Below are positions 26,901-57,454 of a DNA stretch of 64,000 bases, piece by piece. A program made the position numbers and the translations under genes. The notes beneath the pieces are model-generated. The model ran no database searches. It was not told the DNA's origin and was given only the letters and a program-made list of their open reading frames with translations. The first letter of the stretch is position 1, and each line of letters opens with the position of its first letter. Location of the stretch: the NCBI RefSeq assembly GCF_954871325.1, contig NC_088779.1, forward strand, positions 23,732,869-23,796,868, written 5' to 3'. Source of the DNA: Gordionus sp. m RMFG-2023 (taxonomy: Eukaryota > Nematomorpha > Gordioida > Chordodea > Parachordodidae).

Positions 26901-29312
26901 ATTTCAAATAGGAGTTCTAACAAAAGAGAGAGGTAGGCTATGACCCCAAATTATCCCGAATGCTATTTTACATTGGTTTAAAAATTTTTTCAAAAAAGTA
27001 TTTTATCAAAATATTTACAGCAATCACATGTTTGACAACCCTGCTCATCAAATTGGTAACCATATGGACATACCGTGCATTTTCTTAGAGGACATTCTGT
27101 ATAAGAATTGGAAATATAATATATTACCAAACAAAATCGATAAAAGCAATATTTTAGCAAAAGGCAAACGAGTGCTAAATAATTCATTCCTTATCCACTT
27201 TTTGTAAAAAATGAATTATTTTTTAACATAAATCCATTTTTTAGTTATACTATTCTATTTAAATAAAAATTCCGAAATATATACAAAATAAGTTAAATCA
27301 TTGTCTGTATAAAGTTAGACCATCATACTGAAGAAACTTAAATTTTAACTCTCCTGTAGAATTATAAAAAGTGGAGATGGAATAATCTATTTATCAGGTG
27401 ACGATTTATAAAAAATATTTTATCACTGCCATTTTCCCAAGGAAAAGAACAAGGGGAGGGGGAGGGGAACAAACTAAAAATATATACCTGAAAATGATTC
27501 GTTTTTTTATTTCTGCCTACCTAATTTGGGCTCTTAATAATTTGGGCAATTTAATAATTTGACTATATAGGACTAAATAAAATTCTTGTTAACTACTATT
27601 GGAAAGTAAAATGTTTTGATAAATTGTCAAACTGTCTAAGTTTTTGTAAAATCACTTGGCCCCGACGCCAAATAAGATAGGTTATACAGTTTATAATGTA
27701 TATGTTAGCGTCAATGTGTTTTTTCCGTCAATATGTTATTTTTTTTAACTTTAAATCATTTTTTGAGCACGTTTTTAAAAATTTTAAAATCTTATTTTAC
27801 CGGAAATGTATACCATCATCAGTGAATTTCAGACAATTTTACCATGAACTTTTAAGCTTAATATAATATATATTAAAATATTTATATATTTTTTATATAA
27901 ATTATAAATGACTCAAAGGTTAACAGAAAAAATTGTCTACAATTCATAAGATAAGCGTTCCAAACATAATAGAATATATTTAAAAAAACGAGCTCAAAAA
28001 ATGATTTAAAGTTGTAAAAATAACATATTGCCGACATCAAAAAAAAAATTTGCGCTTGGAAACATTCGGTTTTAAAACATAATATCAAAAAAAAATGTGC
28101 CATAATTTTCTATATGAAAGATAGGTAAAAAAGATAGGGGGAATAAGCTCTATTTGTAGCCATTTTAGATAGCTGGCCAAAGAATTGTGAAAACCTTGTT
28201 TCTAAACGAAAAATATAATTTTCGTTTTCAACATTTTTTTAAAAAATATATTTCACTTTATAGAAACCAAATAAATGAACTTATGACTCAATGATTAAAG
28301 GATTTTCATACAACAAATATAAATTTATCATCAATTGAATGGTATATAGAAGTACGTCGCCGCGCTAATCCTCCACCGATGGCTATTTTACTACGCCGAC
28401 GCTAGTGTTAAAAACAGTTACGAAATAATAGTATTTAAAATATTAATAACATCATATTATATTGATTAAGATTGCTACTTAAAAAAATAATCATCCTAAT
28501 ATATTTTTTCTTCATTTCCTATTACTAGATTCATATTAGCAATAAATATGATTTAGGTGATGTTTTATGTGCAATAAGAATCTGAACCTTTTCAACTTGA
28601 GTGGGCTGTTGTAAACAAAATTCTAATTATTTTTTGAAAAAAATTAATATAATTGATATAAGATTACTTTTCTTCAAATTAATTGTCAGCCAGAGCCATG
28701 TTTTTAAGGTTAGAGAAAAGGAATCTCTCCCTCTTTTTACAAAGATTAGCTACCAAAATTATTGGATCTAACTACTTATTATCTCTATTATTTTTCTTAA
28801 CTCCCCTTAGTTTAAGGGTAAATTAAGACTAAACACTAAAAATGAATATAAGAATCAAATAATATGCTTTAACAATTAAATTATATAAGAATTGGCATGA
28901 ATAAAGGATTAACATTTATTTTTATAGTATAAAAAGAATTGATAAATTTACAGTTAGCTTGAATGCGCGTGGAAGATATCAAATTTTTTTTAGGAGTATC
29001 CTACTATTTGTTTTATTCAAAAATTATGCACACTCCTCAATAAACAGTCGCACCTTCTCCTAAAACACAAATTACTTGCTACGGACCAGGGGCTAGCCCA
29101 ACGCCTAGTATAATTTAAGGTCTTTTTTCACCCACTAATCAAATCAAGCTGGCCGAATTTAGTCTATTCATTGGTCCAAGATAAAATCGTGTTGTTTATC
29201 AATATCACAAAATTTCAATTACACATTTACCTATAGGTTTTTTTATTGTTGAGTAGTACTGACAAAGGTAGCTCGAAAGAATGGGGCAGAATATTAGAAA
29301 TATCATCATCAT
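11913..29312 (-). CDS. AST-1: secreted multi-antistasin-domain protein gene (1 signal exon + 18 domain exons)
   Basis: Predicted secreted, multi-headed serine-protease inhibitor of the antistasin family. Exon 1 (29231-29312) supplies ATG and a signal peptide. The following 18 exons, read downwards on the minus strand, each encode one six-Cys antistasin-type domain: 27019, 26756, 18541, 18247, 18012, 17354, 17066, 16837, 15602, 14840, 14515, 14308, 13541, 13235, 12997, 12535, 12351 and 11913 (left edges). All junctions are GT-AG and phase 1, so any subset stays in frame. Class order is A B | F E D F E D D | C B A C B A B A B. Introns inside the array are mostly 150-900 nt, but one of about 8 kb separates 26756 from 18541. 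The last exon may be 11913, where read-through gives a stop two codons after the domain. Exon membership is inferred from strand, phase and order; transcripts are needed to confirm it. Confidence 0.75.
12351..12428 (-). CDS. antistasin exon, class A (78 nt)
   Basis: Begins CPLVKCKA and ends CPNGYQFDEQGCQTCDC. Acceptor aattatag, donor gtatat, phase 1-1. All six cysteines are present. Confidence 0.88.
12535..12618 (-). CDS. antistasin exon, class B variant (84 nt)
   Basis: Starts CFPPPCVLKKC and ends CKNGFEMDKYGCATCNC. The Pro-rich first loop is longer than in other class B exons. Acceptor atttttag, donor gtaagc, phase 1-1. Decayed relatives lie at 13861-13885 and 27428-27473, and an intact one at 47921-48001. 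Confidence 0.87.
12997..13074 (-). CDS. antistasin exon, class A (78 nt)
   Basis: Begins CPLRKCKV and ends CPNGYKYDEQGCPTCDC. Acceptor acgtgtag, donor gtatat, phase 1-1. Confidence 0.88.
13235..13315 (-). CDS. antistasin exon, class B (81 nt)
   Basis: Begins CSAPRCFNKC and ends CTYGYETDKYGCATCKC. Acceptor tctactag, donor gttaag, phase 1-1; read-through gives an immediate TAA. Confidence 0.88.
13541..13624 (-). CDS. antistasin exon, class C (84 nt)
   Basis: Begins CPKIKLNCSF and ends CPLDYQLDENGCETCNC. Acceptor tcaacaag, donor gtaaaa, phase 1-1. First in the second C-B-A run. Confidence 0.88.
13861..13885 (-). pseudogene. relic of a class B-variant antistasin exon
   Basis: The acceptor (atttttag) and the first codons, TT TGT CCC TCC CCC, match exon 12535-12618, and the intron beyond also matches. 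The rest of the domain, including the other cysteines and the donor, is gone. Confidence 0.6.
14308..14385 (-). CDS. antistasin exon, class A (78 nt)
   Basis: Begins CPLRKCKV and ends CPNGYKFDEQGCQTCDC. Acceptor cgtgtag, donor gtatat, phase 1-1. Flanking intron sequence matches that around 12997, so the two come from one duplicated cassette. Confidence 0.88.
14515..14595 (-). CDS. antistasin exon, class B (81 nt)
   Basis: Begins CNKPRCFNKC and ends CSYGYETDKYGCSTCKC. Acceptor tttactag, donor gttaaa, phase 1-1; read-through gives TAA after one residue. Confidence 0.87.
14840..14923 (-). CDS. antistasin exon, class C (84 nt)
   Basis: Begins CTKIKLKCPF and ends CPLGYQLDENGCETCNC. Acceptor ttcacaag, donor gtaaaa, phase 1-1. 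First in a C-B-A run with 14515 and 14308. Confidence 0.88.
15602..15679 (-). CDS. antistasin exon, class D (78 nt)
   Basis: Begins CHDLRCKE and ends CSNGNQIDENGCRTCKC. Acceptor ctttcaag, donor gttata, phase 1-1. Confidence 0.87.
15680..16836. other. AST-1 intron with a purine-rich tract
   Basis: No exon found. A GA-rich, GAAA/GGAA-type tract lies at about 16127-16190 and a 10-base G run at 16607-16616. The part nearest the exon at 16837 resembles sequence upstream of 18012 and 54520 ('gactgaaaatgtttatta'), showing that exons were copied with flanking intron. Confidence 0.6.
16837..16914 (-). CDS. antistasin exon, class D (78 nt)
   Basis: Begins CPLLECKE and ends CANGNQIDENGCRTCRC. Acceptor cttacaag, donor gtatgc, phase 1-1. 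Confidence 0.87.
17066..17143 (-). CDS. antistasin exon, class E (78 nt), atypical
   Basis: Begins CLELDCKD and ends CIYGNQIDANWCRTCRC. The near-invariant ENGC is ANWC here, so the turn glycine is replaced by Trp. All six Cys, the acceptor (atcaatag) and the donor (gtataa) are intact. It may be diverging or relaxed. Confidence 0.82.
17354..17437 (-). CDS. antistasin exon, class F (84 nt)
   Basis: Begins CPPLVNCTKY and ends CSNGYQIDENGCRTCRC. Acceptor tttcaag, donor gtaatt, phase 1-1. Confidence 0.87.
18012..18089 (-). CDS. antistasin exon, class D (78 nt)
   Basis: Begins CPLLRCKE and ends CANGNQIDENGCRTCRC. Acceptor ttttaag, donor gtttgt (weak), phase 1-1. Confidence 0.86.
18247..18324 (-). 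CDS. antistasin exon, class E (78 nt)
   Basis: Begins CLQLGCKE and ends CIYGNEVDENGCRTCQC. Acceptor ctttaaag, donor gtaata, phase 1-1. Confidence 0.87.
18541..18621 (-). CDS. antistasin exon, class F (81 nt)
   Basis: Begins CPLIRCHTV and ends CPNGHQIDKNGCRICRC. Acceptor tttcaag, donor gtaatt, phase 1-1. Its duplicate at 35120 differs by one codon (His/Asn after the second Cys). Confidence 0.87.
19880..19953 (-). pseudogene. dead antistasin exon in 7-kb block, copy 1
   Basis: The ends still read like a class D/F exon: TGC CCT CTT CTA at the start and CTC TGT CGT TGC A at the end before a gt. It is only 74 nt long, so out of frame, has internal stops and has lost the acceptor AG. The same damage is present at 36377-36450, so it died before the block was duplicated. 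Confidence 0.75.
24040..24300. other. GC-enriched patch inside the duplicated block, copy 1
   Basis: A stretch with markedly higher GC than its surroundings ('ccatcgcgtatcgggctttg'). One plus-strand frame is open for about 44 codons (including SLQWAIAYRALRER) in both copies. I recognise no family; it could be a gene remnant or part of an old element. Confidence 0.35.
25517..26400. repeat. spacer with a dispersed repeat (family 'tggcttaaaattcaaatttt'), copy 1
   Basis: About 25790-26400 resembles 34770-35040 and 42830-43320, and more weakly 30370-30620. Shared words include 'ggcttaaaatt', 'taaatttgatcatttt' and 'ggtctaaaaataaaa'. No coding frame. Either a dispersed non-coding element or old duplication of intron sequence. 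Confidence 0.55.
26756..26836 (-). CDS. antistasin exon, class B (81 nt), first Cys lost
   Basis: Begins LITPRCSNKC and ends CDNGFEIDKYGCATCKC. The first Cys of other class B exons (TT TGC) is CT TTG, Leu, so one disulfide should be missing. Splice sites (cttttag, gttaag) and phase 1-1 are intact. It is the counterpart of 44503-44583, which keeps the Cys. Confidence 0.8.
27019..27096 (-). CDS. antistasin exon, class A (78 nt), first domain after the AST-1 signal exon
   Basis: Begins CPLRKCTV and ends CPYGYQFDEQGCQTCDC. Acceptor atacag, donor gtaaat. It alone ends in T, so joining it to an exon starting AA or GA would make a stop codon; the next exon starts CT and is safe. Confidence 0.88.
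27428..27473 (-). pseudogene. relic of a class B-variant antistasin exon
   Basis: The acceptor and first half of an exon like 47921-48001 remain (TT TGT TCC CCT CCC CCT); the Cys-rich second half and donor are gone. It sits where AST-2 has its intact copy, supporting an ancient duplication of the whole segment. Confidence 0.65.
27515..27699. mobile_element. decayed pogo-like MITE in an AST-1 intron
   Basis: Matches the intact 181-bp element at 48077-48257 ('cctaatttgggctcttaata', 'ctaaataaaattcttgttaa'). Ends are degenerate. Confidence 0.55.
27700..28055. mobile_element. inverted-repeat element, 'aaatcattttttgag' family, copy 2
   Basis: A palindromic element about 350 bp long. The left arm has 'gtcaatgtgttttttccg' and 'ctttaaatcattttttgagc'; the right arm repeats the inverse, 'gctcaaaaaatgatttaaag', and 'catattgccg'. 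The centre has 'ttataaatgactcaaagg'. No coding capacity. Confidence 0.75.
28056..29230 (-). other. first intron of AST-1, exon-1-proximal part
   Basis: No exon found. The part next to exon 1 (about 29080-29230) aligns with the sequence before 56618 ('tcaaatcaagctggccgaat' against a diverged partner), showing that exon 1 was duplicated together with intron sequence. Confidence 0.55.
29231..29312 (-). CDS. AST-1 exon 1: start codon and signal peptide
   Basis: 82 nt: 27 codons plus one base, ending in phase 1 before donor gtaaat. It reads MMMIFLIFCPILSSYLC, then a polar stretch (QYYSTIKKPI). The short hydrophobic core followed by small/polar residues fits a secretory signal peptide with cleavage near the SSYLC-Q region. 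There are three consecutive ATG codons; the first is used here because it gives the same length as the paralogous exon at 56618-56699. Phase 1 matches every antistasin exon downstream. Confidence 0.82.
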
Positions 29313-30117
29313 TTTTCGAGAAGAAATCATTAATGAGTAAACTAAATAAAAATTGAATACTCCCTATTTTGCAACATTGTTTATTTTGAAAATGATTTAA
29401 TATTGTGAATATAAAATTAAATTACAATTGAAAACAATTAGAAATATATAATGACGATTTTCCAAAACCTATTAAAACATCTTTTATATTAATTAATTAT
29501 TTTGTAAATGGCCTGAGGTATTATATAGTATTATAAATTAATACTATGGTTTTGTTAAACTTAATTTTTCATGGTAAATTATAAAAAGAAGGTTTTAAAG
29601 TCCAAACCTCAATTTATGACAGTCGAATATTTTGGCAATTAATTTGCATGCACAAGCCCGTGTACAGGAAGCGTCAGTGGATGGAGAGGGTGGGGCAAAG
29701 TTTAATTCGGCTAATTATTTTTTGTTTTATAAGTCATTAAATACAAATTTGGATGCTAAGTAACCCCCCCCCCCCTCCTCATGGCTACGAGGCTGTTCAT
29801 ACATGTATTCTATTAAATATTTAATGGGCTTAATATTGGCATCAGATGAACTCATCATTAATACATTAGGGAGGAGTATTTTGATGTTGTCTGAAACTTG
29901 ACCCAACAATTTATCTACTTTTTTTCAAATTTTATATTTGAAATTATAACATAATGTGAAATCTATATCAAAATAGATAAAAATATTTTAAATATTAAAT
30001 ATTTTTTATACCATGGTGAATTTATTTTTAATCGACAAATATACAGGATAATTTGTTTCAAATTTCTTTTCGATATAAAAAATAAGAATTGGTTTAACTT
30101 TTTATTAGATGTAAAAC
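29313..30117. other. upstream region of AST-1
   Basis: Presumed promoter region, AT-rich. About 29500-29640 matches the region upstream of AST-2 (56840-56960: 'tccaaacctcaatttatg'), so upstream DNA was duplicated with exon 1. No TATA box can be singled out. A 12-base C run is at 29764-29775. Confidence 0.5.
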
Positions 30118-30162
30118 TTGTTCTATTTCTTCCTTTTTTTCTTCTTTTCTTTCTTTACTCTA

Positions 30163-30345
30163 CCCCCCCCCCCCTCCTTTCCTTCCTTCCTTCCTTCCTT
30201 CCTTCCTTCCTTCCTTCCTTCCTTCCTTCCTTCCTTCCTTCCTTCCTTCCTTCCTTCCTTCCTTCCTTCCTTCCTTCCTTCCTTCCATCCTTCCTTCCTT
30301 CCTTCCCTCCTTTCCCTCCTTTCCCTCCTTCCTTACTTGCTTACG
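30163..30345. repeat. (TTCC)n microsatellite after a C run
   Basis: Twelve C followed by about 35 copies of TTCC, nearly perfect until about 30290 and then degenerating (TTCCCTCC). Frames through it (Phe-Leu-Pro-Ser repeats) are artefacts. Confidence 0.97.
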
Positions 30346-30369
30346 TTTACTTTCTTACTTGCTTGGATA

Positions 30370-30620
30370 AGAGCACGAATGGGAAGATTTAATGGCCTAA
30401 AGTCCGAACCTAATTGCGATTTATGATCAATTTTCATTAATTTTATTTTAAAAATATGACTCAATTGATATGATAAACTAAATATAAAAAAAAAATTAAA
30501 AACTTTGTATATTATAGACAAAAATATGGAAATAAAAACTTTATAAAAATCATTAATACATAATTCATTAAAAATAAATTTGATCATCTTTCTACGTCAC
30601 ATTTTGCCATTCTAAAAATA
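30370..30620. repeat. dispersed repeat (family 'tggcttaaaattcaaatttt'), diverged copy
   Basis: Shares 'ttaaaaactttgtat', 'aatcattaatacataat' and 'aaataaatttgatcat' with the copies at 34770-35040 and 42830-43090. Non-coding. Confidence 0.5.
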
Positions 30621-31159
30621 AAAAAATTGGACGAAATAAAAATATAACTAGGTTTATCAGGGAAAATGACTGCGCAAGCCTCAACTCGAGTAAGTATAGT
30701 ATTTAAATAATAAACTTAGTCAGAGAGTTCTTCCATATCTCCAGAAATTGACACTTTTTTCCCCCATATGTTGCATTTTTTATATCACTTATATACAGGG
30801 TTGCCATGCCTCCCCCCATCAGTGGGAGTCTCCCACAATTTTTTAGTTTACCCACATACATCTCACTCCCACAAAACTCCCACAATTAGAAATCTCCCAC
30901 AATCTCCCACAAAAATCTCCCACAATTTTTTAATTTCTCCCACAATTTTTTTTTTAGCATTTTAATATATAAATAATAATTTTGAGAGACAGTATTTGAT
31001 TATTTTTATATTTTTAAAATAAAATTTAAATATTTATTCGAAAAATATGTCTAGTTCTTTTATTTTATTTTTCCGCTAATTTTAAATTCTCCATCCAATC
31101 CAATCCATTCGACATTTTCAAAATTTGAAGTTAGAATAGTATGGGAAACTAGTGCTTTT

Positions 31160-31768
31160 TTTATATTTTTATTTATATATACCATGTTAGTTATCTTCTA
31201 GGTGAGATTTAGATTGTTTTGAGGTTAAAGCACTAGTTTCCAATACTGATGTTGTTTTTTGGACAATAAAATGATATAATTAAATATATAAAAAGAAAAA
31301 TTATTTTCAATATAAATTGCTTATGTACTATTATATATTAAAAAATATATTATTAATATTAGAAGTAATATTTTTAAAAATTAGCAATGAAAGTGGAACT
31401 CATCTTAGAAAATATTATTATCCTAATCATCTTTAATCTAAGCTTAAAAAATCCTAAATATTATACATATTTTATATTTTTATTTATATATACCATGATA
31501 GTTATCTTCTAGGTGAGATTTAGATTGTTTTGAGGTTAAAGCATTAGTTTCCAATACTGATGTTGTTTTTTGGACAATAAAATGATATAATTAAATATAT
31601 AAAAAGAAAAATTATTTTCAATATAAATTGCTTATGTACTATTATATATTAAAAAATATATTATTAATATTAGAAGTAATATTTTTAAAAATTAGCAATG
31701 AAAGTGGAACTCATCTTAGAAAATATTATTATCTTAATCATCTTTAATCTAAGCTTAAGATATCCTAA
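31160..31768. repeat. 311-bp tandem duplication inside the hAT element
   Basis: The segment from 'tttatatttttatttatata' through 'catctttaatctaagctta' occurs twice, at about 31160-31470 and 31471-31768, with very few differences. Confidence 0.92.
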
Positions 31769-32459
31769 GAGGCCGAGTTAATGGTTAAACAAAATTATAA
31801 AATGTCATGCCAGGATTTTTATAAATATCTTAATAACGACGGTAAACGTTTAGTTCCATTATTTAAATCTCATATAAAATATAATTAACTATAACTATTT
31901 GACTTTCTATATTTTATAAAATCTTATTTATACATTTGCATAAAATCAAATAAATTTATTTTTTACATTGTAAAATTAATATTTTGAATATTATGGCAAA
32001 TCATAAAAATAAAGAAGCATCATATTAAATCTTATTAATAATTATCCTATAATAGTAATATTCTTACTTTGGTATTTCTGCAGCATAATTTAGTGAGCCT
32101 TTATTAAATTATATTCTTCTGATTGCAACTGCATATTAACAGCATATAGTAGATTTCCTATATGTAAAATTCCTAAATATACTTCTGCCATTTATTTTTG
32201 AAAATTATTTTCAAATAGGACAGCTTTTATAATCTATTTATTTTTTAAAGGTTTGTATTTTAAAATTCTACGATGGCGCGTATTAGGAGGAACCTGTCAA
32301 CCAACATTATGCTGGCTCAATTCTGTACACTCTGGTTTTTGCCAAATTCACTGAGGAATTATCAGATCAGAAAGCTACCATGCAATTCATTGTGCCATTA
32401 TATATGGTTAGCTATGTCTTTGGATATTTCATATCTGGAGAAATTTTTTTTAATAGTTT

Positions 32460-32874
32460 TATTAAAATGACATTAATTTTGTTGAAATAGGGGAGGATCA
32501 AGGGAAATGTTTTGATATCTCCTTATTAGATGCATCTGTTAGAATTGCATATGTTTGCACATCTTTCAAATCGTCAAGAATTGACCTTCTGGATTTATAT
32601 CCTAAAACATTGTTGATAGCCTTGCTCATTTTGTGTTCTACAAAGTATTCTATTCATTTATATTAGTCGTTAAATATTATGGGGAAAGATTCTACCAACA
32701 TTGAGATGTTGAGTAACTCTCTGAATGTTGTACTGCATGATAGGTATTTACCATTTCCGCAACTGTAGTTGCATCTATATTATTTCTTATTTTTGAAGAA
32801 TATTTTTGTTTTGAAATAGATGTTGATAGAATGCCCTGTACTGATTTATGCTTTGAAGATTTTTGATACCTCAA
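32460..32874 (-). pseudogene. hAT transposase remnant
   Basis: The minus-strand reading contains AEMVNTYHAVQHSESYSTSQC (written here in part as NTYHAVQHSESY) and, further on, SRRSILDDLKDVQTYAILTD followed by ASNK. These match blocks of animal hAT transposases of the 'YHxVxHHxSY ... TDASNKGN' type, recognised from memory. The frame is broken after TDASNK and the C-terminal dimerisation part was not found, so the gene is dead. Confidence 0.72.
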
Positions 32875-33071
32875 AATATCATATTCCCTTCCCCCATTTA
32901 TTTTTTTACATTGTAAAATTACAATTTTTTATAAAATTTTATCTTGTTTACATTCTTTTGTATTTAAAAAAGATCGTTGGTTATTATTTTTAAACAAAAT
33001 TAATATATTATAATAAATCAATGTTTTTTTAATAATAAAGATAGTACTCTAAGAAATTTTGTGTCGTACAG

Positions 33072-33372
33072 TAATTACCTATTTTGAAAAATAGTTGGGT
33101 ATTTTATTTTGGAAAATAGTTAACTATTTTATTTTGAAAAAGAGTTGGATATTTTATTTTGAAAAATAGTTAGGCTATTTTATTTTGAAAAAGAGTTGGA
33201 TATTTTATTTTGAAAAATAGTTGGCTATTTTATTTTGAAAAATAGTTGGCTATTTTATTTTGAAAAATAGTTGGCTATTTTATTTTGAAAAAAAGTTAAC
33301 TATTTTATTTTAAAAAAAGTTAGCTATTTTATTTTGAAAAATAATTACCTATTTTATTTTGGAAAATAGATT
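33072..33372. repeat. 25-bp minisatellite near the hAT right end
   Basis: About 11-12 copies of 'tagttggctattttatttt' plus 'gaaaaa', with small variants (ggctat, aactat, gatat). Confidence 0.93.
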
Positions 33373-33533
33373 AGATTTTATATTTATAAAAAATAATAAG
33401 TGGATAACTAAGTCAATTCTAAATCCAAAAAAATTTTTTTAGCAATTTCTCCCACAATTTTTATATTTCTCCCACAAAATACCTAATTTCTCCCACAATT
33501 TGAAAATTTTGACCTGGCAACCCTGCTTATATA

Positions 33534-34191
33534 CCTTGATAGCATAAAAAAAAGTCGCATTTTAAAAATAATCATTATTTTAAAAGGCGTCATTAATATT
33601 TCTAAGCAAAATTTTATATTTTATTAAAGAATATATTAAACAAAACAGACTTTGTTATCTTCAAATTTTTTTCTAAGTTTGATCGAATTTTTTTAAACTT
33701 TACTATACACTTTTACTTCACCCCCCTTCAATACTTAGATCCGCCCAGTATGAGTGTTAATTATCATCACAATCAAAATATAAAATAATTATCTTTCATT
33801 TGATACACTTATCAAATTTTTATTATTCCCTTCCCTCTAAATCAAGTCCAACTCATTAAAACCAAGAGTGAATGTTTTAAAAATAATCCTGACCCCCAAC
33901 ATCTAGACCGGCTAATCCAGAGAATAATCATTATAAAAGATATTTTAATAACTTATTTGATGTCCATATCAAAATTATTATTTTAACTCCCCGTCTCCCA
34001 TCTAAACAAATCCAATCCCATTAAGACAAAGACTGAATCCTATTATTTTAGTCAAAATATTTTAATAAGCTTCTATTTAATACCCATATATAATGTCTTG
34101 ATGAGAATATTCTTGACCCTCCAAGCCCTAAACCAGCCCAAGATAATTATCAATACAATCAAAATATATATAAATTATATTTCATTTAATA
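33534..34191. other. AT-rich intergenic DNA
   Basis: No gene found. Contains loose repeats of an 'aataatcattataaaatat' type word and C-rich bits ('caccccccttcaatac'). Confidence 0.5.
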
Positions 34192-34199
34192 CCCATTAT

Positions 34200-34402
34200 T
34201 AGTGTTGTCAAATGGCTCGATTTGAGTCGATTTTTAAAAAGGCTAAAACCAAAAAATATTGCCTAAGTCTCAAAAATTAAATAATAGATGATTAAACCTT
34301 TCTGCCATATATGACTTAAATCTCTAGGCTTGCGTAATATGGTTCTAAATAAAATATTTAGTTTTTAAAAATAGCTTCAAATCGAGCCGTTTAACAACAC
34401 TA
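34200..34402. mobile_element. hAT-type palindromic MITE, copy 3
   Basis: TAGTGTTGTCAAATGGCTC...GAGCCGTTTAACAACACTA with near-identical 8-bp flanks, CCCATTAT (34192-34199) and CCCATTTT (34403-34410). Confidence 0.87.
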
Positions 34403-35040
34403 CCCATTTTCATATAAATGATAAAGATATGTCGAACCGAGGCAATAAATGTATCAAACCATTTGTGCTCTGAGAGAAAATTTTAAAAAGTAAACTAGAC
34501 GTCGATGAATTTAATACTCCATACAAAAGGCGGTCAAAATGCGGCAATATATCAAATTCTAAACCACACAAATGTGGGATAAGAGTATTTGCTGATCGGG
34601 TCTTCTGGGAATTAGTCAATTAATAACATCGAATAAACTTCATAAATTATATATGGGTTATTCATCTTTCCGACTATTTTTGACGCTTACAAACAGTGTA
34701 ACGATAAACTGATTATTATTTTTTTTAAATGATAAGGTATTTTTTTTAAAAAAAAGCAGGAATGGATTAGTTGGCTTAAAATTCAAATTTTGCGCTTAAG
34801 GATTTTTTTGTCATTATAAATTTATTTAAAAAGTTTTACTCAGTAGATACGATACAAAAAATATATTAAAGATAAAAACTTTATTGTAACTGTATTATAA
34901 ACAATGAATGAAAATTAAAAACTTTATATTTCTTTATAAATCATTAATACATAATTTGTTTAAATAAATTTGATCATTTTCTTTTCCAGTAGCAAACGAC
35001 CGGGTCTAAAAATAAAAATTATACATAAAATTAAAATATG
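34200..35040. repeat. direct repeat A, left of the second 7-kb block
   Basis: An 841-bp segment that recurs at 42269-43098. It consists of a hAT-type MITE (34200-34402) followed by about 640 bp of dispersed repeat and spacer. Homology on the right stops exactly where the 7-kb block begins. Confidence 0.9.
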
Positions 35041-35119
35041 TTCAAATCAAATAAATAAGCTATTTTTAACAAAAAAGAGCAATTTTAAAAAATTGTAATT
35101 TTAGCAAGATATAAATTAC

Positions 35120-56699
<21,580 letters not shown>

Positions 56700-57450
56700 T
56701 TTAGAAAATAATTTTGATAAGTAAAATTTTGTTGATTTTAAAATTTTTATATCATCCTAATTATAAAAATCAAAATGTAAAATAATACGGTTTTTTTTGA
56801 AACCTATTTTGAATATAACTATTTTACAAATTATTTTATAAATGGCCTTGAGGTATAATAAGACTAAATAAAAATTACTGTAATTTAATCTGATTTTTCA
56901 TGGCGAATTATAATAAGATGTGGATCAAGTCCAAACCTCAATTTATGGCAGTTAAATATTTTATGTTTTGAGCTAGATAACTAATAGATAACCGGATTTT
57001 AAAAAAAATTGTATTTTAAATGACATGCCAATTAATAACTTTATCAAATTTTGTCGTTATAAATAACTAGTTTGTCATATAGTAGATGTTACTCTAAAAG
57101 ACCAAACCTTAAATTATGGCAGTTAAATATTTATATGTTATGAGCTTGATAACTATAAAGATAACCGGATTTTTAAAAAAAAATTTATATTGTAAATGTT
57201 ATCAAATTTTTGACTTGTCGTTAATAACTTTTTTATCATGAAGTAGAAGCATATATTATTAATTATTTAAATATAAATTTTGGTAAAAGAAAAATTTTAA
57301 ATAATTAATTTTTAATATTTTGTAAAAAAAAATAATATATGTTATTTCTATATTTTATCTGGTTATGCTAGGGTTTTATCGCTTTCGGAGAAAAAAATTA
57401 TTCTATTCAAAATGTTAAAAGCAGTAAAACATTCTTATATGTTAGCAAAA
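56700..57450. other. upstream region of AST-2
   Basis: Presumed promoter side. The segment 'tccaaacctcaatttatggc' with 'agttaaatatt' occurs near 56930 and, as a variant, near 57100, and again upstream of AST-1 near 29600: a duplicated upstream sequence. No TATA box can be singled out. Confidence 0.5.
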
Positions 57451-57454
57451 ATGT

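Larger units (their letters stand above)
30796..33525 (-). mobile_element. hAT DNA transposon, 2.73 kb, decayed transposase, perfect 8-bp TSD
   Basis: The termini CAGGGTTGCCA...TGGCAACCCTG are inverted repeats, flanked by the identical 8-bp duplication CTTATATA at 30788-30795 and 33526-33533, diagnostic of the hAT superfamily. Subterminal repeats of CTCCCACAATTTT occur about eight times at the left end and three at the right, all on the same strand. A transposase remnant lies on the minus strand (32460-32874). Inside are a 311-bp tandem duplication (31160-31768) and a 25-bp minisatellite (33072-33372). The exact TSD suggests fairly recent insertion, so this copy may have moved as a non-autonomous element using transposase supplied elsewhere. 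Confidence 0.93.

Noticed and set aside
30118-30426. 102-codon plus-strand frame of Phe-Leu-Pro-Ser repeats
   Set aside because: It is the translation of a (TTCC)n microsatellite and has no domain or coding bias.
34410-34619. 69-codon minus-strand frame duplicated at 42479-42688
   Set aside because: The frame is shared only because the DNA is duplicated; it has no recognisable family features and lies in repeat A.
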